The position numbers were made by a program, and so were the translations under genes. From contig LZRQ01000122.1 of NCBI GenBank assembly GCA_002159155.1, positions 1 through 10,795 on the forward strand: a stretch of DNA of 10,795 nt, read 5' to 3'. This document shows, piece after piece, positions 1 through 10,795 of this stretch. Each line of letters begins with the position of its first letter. The stretch's first letter is position 1. The notes under the pieces are model-generated. The model had not been told where the DNA came from. It was given only the letters and a program-made list of their open reading frames with translations, and searched no databases. Source of the DNA: Firmicutes bacterium ZCTH02-B6. GTDB taxonomy: Bacteria > Bacillota > Limnochordia > Limnochordales > ZCTH02-B6.

Positions 1-2803
<2,803 letters not shown>

Positions 2804-2815
2804 GCCCCTGCCCCC

Positions 2816-6461
<3,646 letters not shown>

Positions 6462-6701
6462 ACCCCTCACCTCTTCTAGAAGATCTGGCGGGCCAAACAA
6501 CACAACAAAGAAGCAAGGCCGAGCAGGTCCTTCTCCATGTGGGCAAGAAAGAGACCTCTCCACCTCACTTCTTTATCCGGCTGGAGACAGGGAAACTATG
6601 CGCCAGTATATAGGATCATCTGGGGCCACAAAGACTATTCCGCCGCTGTTAATCGGTCTTGCGCGCGCAGGGCACACTCGGCCTATTATCAGACTCGGCA
6701 C
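6462..6701 (-). other. Long untranslated leader of rpoB
   Basis: About 240 bases separate the predicted rpoB transcription start (near 6701) from the TTG start. I recognise no riboswitch or RNA family here. Visible elements are an imperfect hairpin with arms AAGAAGTGAG and CTCTTTCTT (9 pairs, one bulged U), a possible 20-codon frame from ATG 6538 to TAG 6476, and the palindrome at 6472-6483 next to the ribosome binding site. The length is enough for post-initiation control, but no function can be assigned from the sequence. Confidence 0.5.
6467..6473 (-). promoter_or_regulatory. rpoB ribosome binding site deciding the TTG start
   Basis: The minus strand reads GAGGTGA followed by five bases and TTG. 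This is a good anti-Shine-Dalgarno match at standard spacing. No comparable site precedes the in-frame GTG at 6470 or the ATG at 6563, which supports TTG 6461 as the rpoB start. The site overlaps the 12-base palindrome TCTTCTAGAAGA at 6472-6483 by two bases. Confidence 0.75.
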
Positions 6702-6707
6702 TCTCCG

Positions 6708-6736
6708 ATTCTATCACGGCGCGGGGAAGGTGTCAA
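6708..6736 (-). promoter_or_regulatory. Predicted housekeeping promoter for rpoBC
   Basis: The minus strand has a perfect -35 TTGACA (6736-6731), a 17-base spacer and the -10 TAGAAT (6713-6708). A TG one base before the -10 makes an extended -10. Transcription should start near 6701. It lies between rplL and rpoB, so RNA polymerase subunits can be made independently of the rplJL transcript. Confidence 0.85.
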
Positions 6737-6778
6737 CGTAAAAATTGCGCCGGTCTGAACTGATCGGGGATAGGGGAA

Positions 6779-6823
6779 GGCGGCCGCGGGACGGTCTGTG
6801 ACGTTGGCCCGCCCACGGCCGCC
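6779..6823 (-). terminator. Strong GC hairpin after rplL (weak terminator or processing structure)
   Basis: Starting 8 bases after the rplL stop, GGCGGCCG (6823-6816) pairs perfectly with CGGCCGCC (6786-6779). Inside it, GGGCGG pairs with CCGTCC (one G-U), giving about 14 pairs around a 14-base loop. No U-run follows directly: the next bases are TTCCCCTATCCCC. A classical intrinsic terminator is therefore doubtful. It may partly stop rplJL transcripts, protect their 3' ends or be a processing site. Confidence 0.45.
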
Positions 6824-6831
6824 GCAGGGAG

Positions 6832-7215
6832 TTACTTGATCTCGACGGTAGCGCCGGCCTCTTCCAGCTTCTTCTTGATCTCCTCGGCCTGCTCCCGGGA
6901 GACGCCTTCCTTGACCGGCTTGGGGGCGCCATCGACCAGGTCCTTGGCCTCCTTGAGGCCCAGGCCAGTGAGCTCGCGCACGACCTTAATGACCTGGATC
7001 TTCTGCGCGCCCGCATTGGCCAGGATAACGTCAAACTCCGTCTTTTCCTCGGCCTCCGCCGGAGCCGCCGCAGCAGCCGCGCCGGGCACGGCAGCGGCCA
7101 CAGCCACCGGAGCGGCCGCGGTCACGCCAAACTTCTCCTCCAGGGCCTTGACCAGCTCAGCCAGCTCCAACACCGTCATTTGCTCGATGGCTTCCAAAAT
7201 TTGCTCCTTGGTCAT
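6832..7215 (-). CDS. rplL: Large ribosomal subunit protein bL12 (L7/L12)
   Basis: The multi-copy protein of the ribosomal stalk, which recruits translation GTPases (EF-Tu, EF-G, IF2, RF3). It has 127 residues, a normal length. The order is N-terminal dimerisation helices that bind L10 (about 1-30), a flexible hinge rich in Ala and Pro (about 33-56), and the globular factor-binding C-terminal domain (about 58-127) with TEFDVIL, KIQVIKVVRE and GLGLKEAKDLV. The ATG at 7215 follows GAGGAGG at good spacing. It lies 63 bases after rplJ and is surely cotranscribed with it; that gap has two small hairpins (GCACG/CGTGC and GCGCA/TGCGC). The four-to-six-fold need for L12 over L10 is presumably met by this strong ribosome binding site. 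Confidence 0.98.
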   Translation of the reverse strand: MTKEQILEAIEQMTVLELAELVKALEEKFGVTAAAPVAVAAAVPGAAAAAAPAEAEEKTEFDVILANAGAQKIQVIKVVRELTGLGLKEAKDLVDGAPKPVKEGVSREQAEEIKKKLEEAGATVEIK

Positions 7216-7278
7216 CTTCCTATCCTCCTCACACGTTTCACCGCGCAGATGCGCAATCCCTTGGGCACGCCCACGTGC

Positions 7279-7803
7279 TCAAGCGGCGCTCTCCTTCTTT
7301 TGGCGCACCGCGTCCAGCGCGTACACCAGCTTTCGAAGCGTACCCTGCAGCACAAACACGAACCCGGAGATGGGCGCCTGCAGGCCACCCACCACCTGCG
7401 CCAGCAACACTTCCCGCGGCGGCAGGTTGGCCAGAGCCTGAATGTCATCGGCTCCCACCGGCTTGCCCCCGAGCACCCCGCCGCGGATTTGCAGGATCTT
7501 TGACTCCTTGGCGAAATCCAGCAGCGCCTTGGCCGCTGCCACCGGATCCTGCTTGGCAAAGGCCAACGCGGTCGGACCCTCCAGGAACGGATCCAACGCT
7601 TGGGCGTCGGTCTCTCGCGCCGCGATCCGGGTCAAAGTGTTCTTCACGACCGTGTACTCCGTGCCGCTTTCCCGCAGTTTGCGACGCAACCGCGTCATCT
7701 GCGCCACGGTCAGGCCACGGTAGTCGGTGACGAACACCGCCTTGGACGCAGCGAGCTGTTCCCGGATCTCCTCTACCGCCGCCACTTTTTCGGGTCTGGG
7801 CAT
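7279..7803 (-). CDS. rplJ: Large ribosomal subunit protein uL10
   Basis: Anchors the L12 dimers to 23S rRNA with L11 nearby, forming the stalk base; it also acts as autorepressor of its own operon in bacteria studied. It has 174 residues, a normal length. The rRNA-binding N-terminal domain shows KAVFVTDYRGLTVAQM (about 22-37) and YTVVKNTLTRIA (about 50-61). The C-terminal helix that carries L12 dimers is the last 25 or so residues, with GTLRKLVYALDAV. The ATG at 7803 has an excellent site, GAGGAGGTGA, just upstream. The preceding 286-base gap carries the L10 leader and attenuator, so its expression is probably controlled by the L10-L12 complex. Confidence 0.98.
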   Translation of the reverse strand: MPRPEKVAAVEEIREQLAASKAVFVTDYRGLTVAQMTRLRRKLRESGTEYTVVKNTLTRIAARETDAQALDPFLEGPTALAFAKQDPVAAAKALLDFAKESKILQIRGGVLGGKPVGADDIQALANLPPREVLLAQVVGGLQAPISGFVFVLQGTLRKLVYALDAVRQKKESAA

Positions 7804-7829
7804 TCCTTCACCTCCTCACCAAGCGCCTC

Positions 7830-7868
7830 AAAAAATAACCCCCAGCCCGTCTCGCCGCAGGCTGGAGG
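7830..7868 (-). terminator. Intrinsic attenuator terminator upstream of rplJ
   Basis: On the minus strand CCTCCAGCC (7868-7860) pairs with GGCTGGGGG (7847-7839), nine pairs with one U-G, around a 12-base loop. It is followed at once by TTATTTTTT (7838-7830). It lies 27 bases before the rplJ start, just ahead of its ribosome binding site, with no gene end nearby (rplA stops more than 200 bases upstream). This placement is that of a regulated attenuator, not an operon end. Confidence 0.85.
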
Positions 7869-7985
7869 CCAAAACCATTCCCATAGGTTCGCGCGATGCG
7901 CAGCACCATCGGAGGTTGACCTCGGCCGGCGAGTGCGGGCTCTTTCAGTCCCCTTAATGGGAACACCGGCTGTCTACGGCCAAAA
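7830..7985 (-). promoter_or_regulatory. L10 leader (r-protein autoregulatory RNA)
   Basis: This mRNA leader is expected to bind the L10-L12 complex. A basal stem pairs TTGGCC (7983-7978) with GGTCAA (7921-7916). An asymmetric internal loop, GTAGACA against CGA, then leads into GCCGGTG (7970-7964) paired with CGCCGGC (7931-7925). GTAGACAG and GCCGAGG at the loop look like the conserved kink-turn region of known L10 leaders. Downstream, GAGGTCAACC (7923-7914) can pair instead with GGTTTTGGCCTC (7876-7865). That pairing uses the 3' strand of the basal stem and the 5' arm of the terminator, which gives a ready switch. The pairings are seen in the sequence; binding by L10 is inferred from the family. 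Confidence 0.82.
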
Positions 7986-8089
7986 CAGCTCTTGAGTTGT
8001 GTCGTTACCTATCTAGTCTACGTCACCTGCTCCAAGCTTCTGCGTACAACCCACCAACGACTGGTCCACCACGCGCGAGCGCCCGTACG

Positions 8090-8809
8090 TCAGCTGGCGC
8101 TCCGTTCAGCGATGGCGGCCACCGCGTCCTGGGGGCTGATCCGGATGCCCGGGCCCATGGTGCAGGATACGGCCACCCGGCGGACATACTGCCCCTTGGC
8201 GGCCGCCGGTTTTGCCTTGACAATGGCGTCCATCAGAGCCCGGAAGTTGCCCATAAGCGCCGCTTCGTCAAAGGATACCTTGCCGATCGGCACGTGGATG
8301 CCGCCTTCCTTGTTGACGCGGAACTCCACCTTACCGGCCTTGAACTCCCGAACCGCCTTTTCGACCTCAAACGTGACAGTACCGGTCTTGGGGTTGGGCA
8401 TGAGGCCCCGGGGGCCCAGGATGCGGCCCAGCTTACCGACGACACCCATCATATCGGGCGTTGCGATAGCCACATCGAAATCAAGCTGCCCCTGCTGCAC
8501 CCGCTCAACCAGATCCTCTGCGCCGACGACATCAGCGCCCGCGGCCTCAGCCTCACGAGCCTTCTCGCCCTTGGCAAACACCGCCACCCGGACCGTCCGC
8601 CCAGTGCCGTGAGGCAACACGACAGTACCCCGCACTTGCTGATCCGCATGACGCGGGTCAACGCCGAGCTTGAGCGCGACCTCGACGGTCTCGTCAAACT
8701 TTGCCCGGGCGGTCTGCTTCACCAGCGCCAAGGCCTCGGCCGGCGAGTACAGCCGCGTCCGATCCACCAACTTGGCCTTTTCCAAATACGACTTGCCGCG
8801 ACGTGCCAT
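8090..8809 (-). CDS. rplA: Large ribosomal subunit protein uL1
   Basis: Forms the L1 stalk that handles deacylated tRNA at the E site, and in many bacteria it also represses its own mRNA. It has 239 residues, a normal length. The start MARRGKSYLEKAK, the family signature LGPRGLMPNPKTGT (131-144) and the rRNA-binding stretch GKVEFRVNKEGGIHV (159-173) are clear. I chose ATG 8809 because AGGAGG precedes it by seven bases; the longer in-frame ATG at 8869 would add 20 residues that fall in the intergenic hairpin region and resemble no L1. It lies 81 bases after rplK. It is the last gene before the L10 leader, and no terminator was seen directly after its stop. Confidence 0.97.
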   Translation of the reverse strand: MARRGKSYLEKAKLVDRTRLYSPAEALALVKQTARAKFDETVEVALKLGVDPRHADQQVRGTVVLPHGTGRTVRVAVFAKGEKAREAEAAGADVVGAEDLVERVQQGQLDFDVAIATPDMMGVVGKLGRILGPRGLMPNPKTGTVTFEVEKAVREFKAGKVEFRVNKEGGIHVPIGKVSFDEAALMGNFRALMDAIVKAKPAAAKGQYVRRVAVSCTMGPGIRISPQDAVAAIAERSAS

Positions 8810-8822
8810 GTTCTTCCCTCCT

Positions 8823-8855
8823 GTGGTACTGACGGAGCCCCACGGCTCCTCCCAC
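8823..8855 (-). promoter_or_regulatory. Hairpin with asymmetric loop between rplK and rplA, candidate L1 site
   Basis: A perfect upper stem GGAGCC/GGCTCC with a GTGG loop sits on a short lower stem GTGG/CCAC, separated by an asymmetric internal loop (two bases, GA, on one side and seven, GTCAGTA, on the other). It ends four bases before the AGGAGG of rplA. L1-binding mRNA sites share this general form, but the base identities were not checked, so the role is a guess. Confidence 0.3.
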
Positions 8856-8890
8856 TGGTTAGCTACCAATGCGAACTCATGCGCCGCCCG

Positions 8891-9316
8891 TCATTCGGTA
8901 ACCACGATGCCCATACTGCGGGCCGTACCCTCGATGATCCGGGTGGCCGCGTCCAGATCGTTTGCATTGAGGTCCGGCAACTTCAGAGCCGCAATTTCCC
9001 GCACCTTCGCCCGGCTGATGGTCCCCACCTTCTCCTTGTTCGGTGCGGATGAACCTTTCTCGAGGCCGAGCGCCTGCTTGAGCAACACGGCAGCCGGAGG
9101 CGTCTTCGTAATGAAGGTAAAGGACCGGTCTTCGTAGATGGTGATTTCCACCGGAATGATGGTCCCCGCCTGGGCGGCCGTCCGCTCATTAAAGCTCTTG
9201 CAGAACTCCATGATATTGACGCCATGCTGACCCAAAGCCGGTCCAACCGGCGGCGCCGGCGTAGCCTTCCCGGCCGGAATCTGCAACTTTACGATGCCGG
9301 TGACTTTCTTCGCCAT
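8891..9316 (-). CDS. rplK: Large ribosomal subunit protein uL11
   Basis: Binds the GTPase-associated region of 23S rRNA at the stalk base, near L10, and is needed for RelA-type stringent sensing in bacteria studied. It has 141 residues, a normal length. The N-terminal domain has the proline-rich PAGKATPAPPVGPALGQ (14-30); the C-terminal rRNA-binding domain has VREIAALKLPDLNAND (105-120) and AATRIIEGTARSMGI (123-137). The ATG at 9316 follows a G-rich but not ideal site (GGGGTGG). The gap to the nusG stop is only 18 bases, which leaves little room for a separate L1-responsive leader in front of it. Confidence 0.98.
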   Translation of the reverse strand: MAKKVTGIVKLQIPAGKATPAPPVGPALGQHGVNIMEFCKSFNERTAAQAGTIIPVEITIYEDRSFTFITKTPPAAVLLKQALGLEKGSSAPNKEKVGTISRAKVREIAALKLPDLNANDLDAATRIIEGTARSMGIVVTE

Positions 9317-9334
9317 CGCGATCCACCCCGTCGG

Positions 9335-9991
9335 TCACTGAAACTTTTCCACTTGGCCAAACTCGAACTCCACCGGCGTTTCCCGGCCGAACATCGACAG
9401 GATAACCCTCAACTTGCCGCGCTCCAGGTTAACCTCATCCACCACACCGGTGAAGTTGGCAAAGGGGCCGGAAATGACCCGCACCTGCGTCCCCTTTTGG
9501 AAAGCCACCTTGGGACGCGGTTCGTCGTAGCCCATCTGGCGCAGGATTGCCTTGACTTCCGACTCATCCAGCGGAACAGGCTTATTGCCCGCGCCCACAA
9601 AACCCGTGACACCCGGTGTGTTGCGCACCACGTACCACGAGTCATCGCTGATGATCATTTCCACCAGGACATAACCCGGGAAGATCTTCCGGGAAACGAT
9701 GCGCTTCTTGCCGTCCTTGAAGTCGATCTCTTCCTGCGTCGGCACCATCACACGGAAGATCTTGTCTTCCATGCCCATCGACGCGACCCGGCGCTCCAGG
9801 TTAGCCTTCACCTTGTTTTCATAGCCCGAGTACGTATGAATCACGTACCAACGCTTATTGGGCACATCCGGGGAATCCTCACCGCTATCCGCGGCGATGG
9901 TGTCCTGGTCCTGGGTCTCGTCAAACCGCTCGATGTCGGCCGTCCTGTTCCCTTCCATGAGCTGGGAGTCCCGGTCCACAAGGACCGACAA
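9335..9991 (-). CDS. nusG: Transcription termination/antitermination protein NusG with acidic N-terminal extension
   Basis: Binds the RNA polymerase clamp beside RpoB/RpoC and affects pausing, termination and coupling to the ribosome. The NGN domain begins with KRWYVIHTYSGYENKV at about residue 46 and includes KIFPGYVLVEM; the C-terminal KOW domain has VISGPFANFTGVVDEVN. From the TTG at 9991 the protein has 218 residues. The TTG is preferred because GGAGGTGA precedes it by four bases; a GTG at 10012 would overlap secE and has no site, and an ATG at 9958 (207 residues) has only a poor one. Before the NGN domain lie about 45 extra residues, rich in Asp and Glu, absent from most NusG proteins. 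The secE stop TGA is part of its ribosome binding site, so translation is probably coupled. Confidence 0.96.
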   Translation of the reverse strand: MSVLVDRDSQLMEGNRTADIERFDETQDQDTIAADSGEDSPDVPNKRWYVIHTYSGYENKVKANLERRVASMGMEDKIFRVMVPTQEEIDFKDGKKRIVSRKIFPGYVLVEMIISDDSWYVVRNTPGVTGFVGAGNKPVPLDESEVKAILRQMGYDEPRPKVAFQKGTQVRVISGPFANFTGVVDEVNLERGKLRVILSMFGRETPVEFEFGQVEKFQ

Positions 9992-9995
9992 CTCC

Positions 9996-10003
9996 TCACC
10001 TCC
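9996..10003 (-). promoter_or_regulatory. nusG ribosome binding site overlapping the secE stop codon
   Basis: GGAGGTGA on the minus strand matches the 16S rRNA anti-Shine-Dalgarno over eight bases. Its last three bases are the secE stop TGA. Four bases later comes TTG 9991. This decides the nusG start and implies that ribosomes finishing secE can start nusG. Confidence 0.8.
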
Positions 10004-10235
10004 CCAGCGCACCGAGCAGCGTCAACAACTCGGATACGATGATGTCGACCACACCGAGGAACAACGCGGCAATGCCGACGGTGACCAGCACGACGATGGT
10101 GTAGGTCACCAACTCCTTGCGGTTGGGCCAAGCGACCTTACGCAGCTCAGCCCGCACTTCCCGCAAGTAGCGGCTGATCCGCTGCCCTAGTGGCGGCGCG
10201 GGCGCCTTGCTGCCGGTCTTGGTCGGTACGGACAT
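9996..10235 (-). CDS. secE: Preprotein translocase subunit SecE
   Basis: Small essential clamp of the SecYEG protein-export channel in the cytoplasmic membrane. It has 79 residues, the single-membrane-span form usual outside the Enterobacteria. A basic N-terminus leads to the amphipathic helix (about 17-34), the conserved KVAWPNRKE (33-41) that contacts SecY, and one membrane span (about 44-66, TYTIVVLVTVGIAALFLGVV). The ATG at 10235 has only a weak site (AAGGGA about 11 bases upstream). It lies 45 bases after rpmG and is tightly joined to nusG, the usual bacterial pairing. Confidence 0.96.
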   Translation of the reverse strand: MSVPTKTGSKAPAPPLGQRISRYLREVRAELRKVAWPNRKELVTYTIVVLVTVGIAALFLGVVDIIVSELLTLLGALGR

Positions 10236-10280
10236 GCACGTTCACATCCCTTGCGGTGTCAAGCGCACACCCATTATAGG

Positions 10281-10430
10281 CTACCGGGTCTCGCGGTGTA
10301 AAGTGTGCGTACGGCAGCGCTTGCAGTACTTGCGCAACTCAATCCGGTCCGGGTCGTTGCGCCGGTTCTTCGTCGTGCGATAGTTGCGGCTCTTGCATTC
10401 CGTGCATTCCAAGGTGATGCCTACCCGCAT
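10281..10430 (-). CDS. rpmG: Large ribosomal subunit protein bL33, zinc-binding form
   Basis: Small protein of the large ribosomal subunit near the E site. It has 49 residues, a normal length: MRVGITLECTECKSRNY leads to RTTKNRRNDPDRIEL and KYCKRC. C9, C12, C36 and C39 form two CxxC pairs, so this is the zinc-binding (C+) form; bacteria with a second, Cys-free L33 switch to it under zinc limitation, but no such copy is in this window. The ATG at 10430 has GGAGGT eight bases upstream. It is the first gene of the secE-nusG-rplKA unit, downstream of the promoter at 10476-10504. Confidence 0.97.
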   Translation of the reverse strand: MRVGITLECTECKSRNYRTTKNRRNDPDRIELRKYCKRCRTHTLHRETR

Positions 10431-10475
10431 CCGGTCCTACCTCCCACCGGCGTACCCTGAAAAAGTCACTCATAC

Positions 10476-10504
10476 AATTTAGCACACGGGCCCGAGAGTG
10501 TCAA
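10476..10504 (-). promoter_or_regulatory. Predicted housekeeping promoter for rpmG-secE-nusG-rplKA
   Basis: The minus strand has a perfect -35 TTGACA (10504-10499), a 17-base spacer and the -10 TAAATT (10481-10476), preceded by TGC as an extended -10. Transcription should start near 10469, about 40 bases before the rpmG ATG. The rest of the gap up to the tuf terminator (10505-10606) shows no gene or tRNA. Confidence 0.85.
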
Positions 10505-10606
10505 CAAATTCGGCTTGACGGCACCTATGATGTACTGTCTCTCCGCATCGTTGGCCGTATTCGCCAGCGGCCCCTGCATTTCCCAAGGTCACCGCGGCCC
10601 GTCACG

Positions 10607-10632
10607 AAAAGACCCCCTGTCGGGGGTCTTTT
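10607..10632 (-). terminator. Intrinsic terminator of the tuf transcript
   Basis: AAAAGACCCCC and GGGGGTCTTTT form an 11-pair hairpin with a four-base loop, flanked by A- and T-runs on both sides. It lies about 35 bases after the tuf stop. Being symmetric, it could stop transcription in both directions. It separates tuf from the rpmG operon, which has its own promoter. Confidence 0.92.
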
Positions 10633-10666
10633 TCTGCCTCTTTCCGTCGACGTGTCGAGCGAGCTG

Positions 10667-10795
10667 TCACGCCAAGATCTTGGTGACGACGCCGGCGCCG
10701 ACGGTGCGGCCGCCCTCGCGAATCGCGAACCGCAAGCCTTCCTCAAGGGCGATGGGCGTGATCAACTCCACCGTCATCTGCACGTTGTCGCCGGG
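10667..10795 (-). CDS. tuf: Elongation factor Tu, C-terminal end (partial, 5' part beyond the window)
   Basis: Brings aminoacyl-tRNA to the ribosome as a ternary complex with GTP. Only the last 42 residues are present: PGDNVQMTVELITPIAL, then EEGLRFAIREGGRTVGAG and VVTKILA before TGA (10669-10667). This is the C-terminal beta-barrel (domain 3), and its RFAIREGGRTVGAGVV is almost invariant in bacteria. The gene before rpmG-secE-nusG is tuf in many bacteria, so the context fits. The terminator follows about 35 bases later. Confidence 0.97.
   Translation of the reverse strand, partial: PGDNVQMTVELITPIALEEGLRFAIREGGRTVGAGVVTKILA

Noticed and set aside
6593..6620. A second rpoB promoter with -10 TATACT
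   Set aside because: The -10 is good, but no -35 resembling TTGACA lies at 16-18 bases and there is no TG extension, so it is likely chance A+T richness.
7986..8089. A separate promoter for rplJL in the rplA-rplJ gap
   Set aside because: The best candidate (TTGGAG, 18 bases, TAGGTA) is far from consensus, in contrast with the two clear promoters in the window; rplJL may be read from upstream.
7997..9052. A 351-codon plus-strand frame opposite rplA and rplK
   Set aside because: Antisense to two intact ribosomal protein genes; its sequence is low-complexity and unlike known proteins.
10433..10606. A tRNA gene (for example tRNA-Trp) between tuf and rpmG
   Set aside because: Some bacteria have one here, but I found no T-arm, anticodon arm or cloverleaf pairing; only the promoter and a small GGCCG/CGGCC hairpin are visible.

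Overview
This is a conserved bacterial transcription/translation locus, all on the minus strand. Reading down that strand (high to low coordinates) the order is: 3' end of tuf (EF-Tu), terminator, promoter, rpmG (L33), secE, nusG, rplK (L11), rplA (L1), L10 leader with attenuator, rplJ (L10), rplL (L7/L12), promoter, rpoB, and rpoC running off the left edge. I found no mobile element, CRISPR array, defence system or unknown gene cassette, so I do not think the window holds an undescribed multi-gene system. The interest lies in the control elements, the gene starts and one broken reading frame.

The organism is probably a Gram-positive bacterium of the Bacillota (Firmicutes) type with fairly high G+C, about 60% by eye. 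The evidence is the tuf-rpmG-secE-nusG-rplKA-rplJL-rpoBC order, strong AGGAGG/GGAGGTGA ribosome binding sites, TTG starts with good spacing for nusG and rpoB, an L10 leader ending in an intrinsic attenuator, and RpoB/RpoC sequences closest to clostridial and bacillar forms. A deep-branching thermophilic or high-GC clostridial lineage would fit, but I cannot name a genus from sequence alone.

Region by region: tuf ends at 10667 and is followed by an 11-bp symmetric hairpin terminator at 10607-10632. A near-consensus housekeeping promoter at 10476-10504 starts the rpmG-secE-nusG-rplK-rplA unit. A 286-base gap between rplA and rplJ (7804-8089) carries an L10 leader with the kink-turn-type stem, an antiterminator pairing and a terminator directly before the rplJ ribosome binding site. 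After rplL a strong GC hairpin (6779-6823) and a second near-consensus promoter (6708-6736) precede a leader of about 240 bases and then rpoB. rpoC follows rpoB after 12 bases.

How the genes work together: EF-Tu and ribosomal proteins L33, L11, L1, L10 and L12 serve translation (L10/L12/L11 form the GTPase-factor-binding stalk). SecE is part of the protein translocation channel. NusG modulates RNA polymerase, whose two large subunits are RpoB and RpoC. The visible control points (two promoters, the L10 attenuator, coupled secE/nusG translation) suggest separate adjustment of stalk proteins and RNA polymerase.

The main anomaly is rpoB. It is split into two overlapping frames at about 5205-5216, exactly where restoring two C residues would give the family consensus. 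This is most likely a sequence or assembly error in an essential gene.
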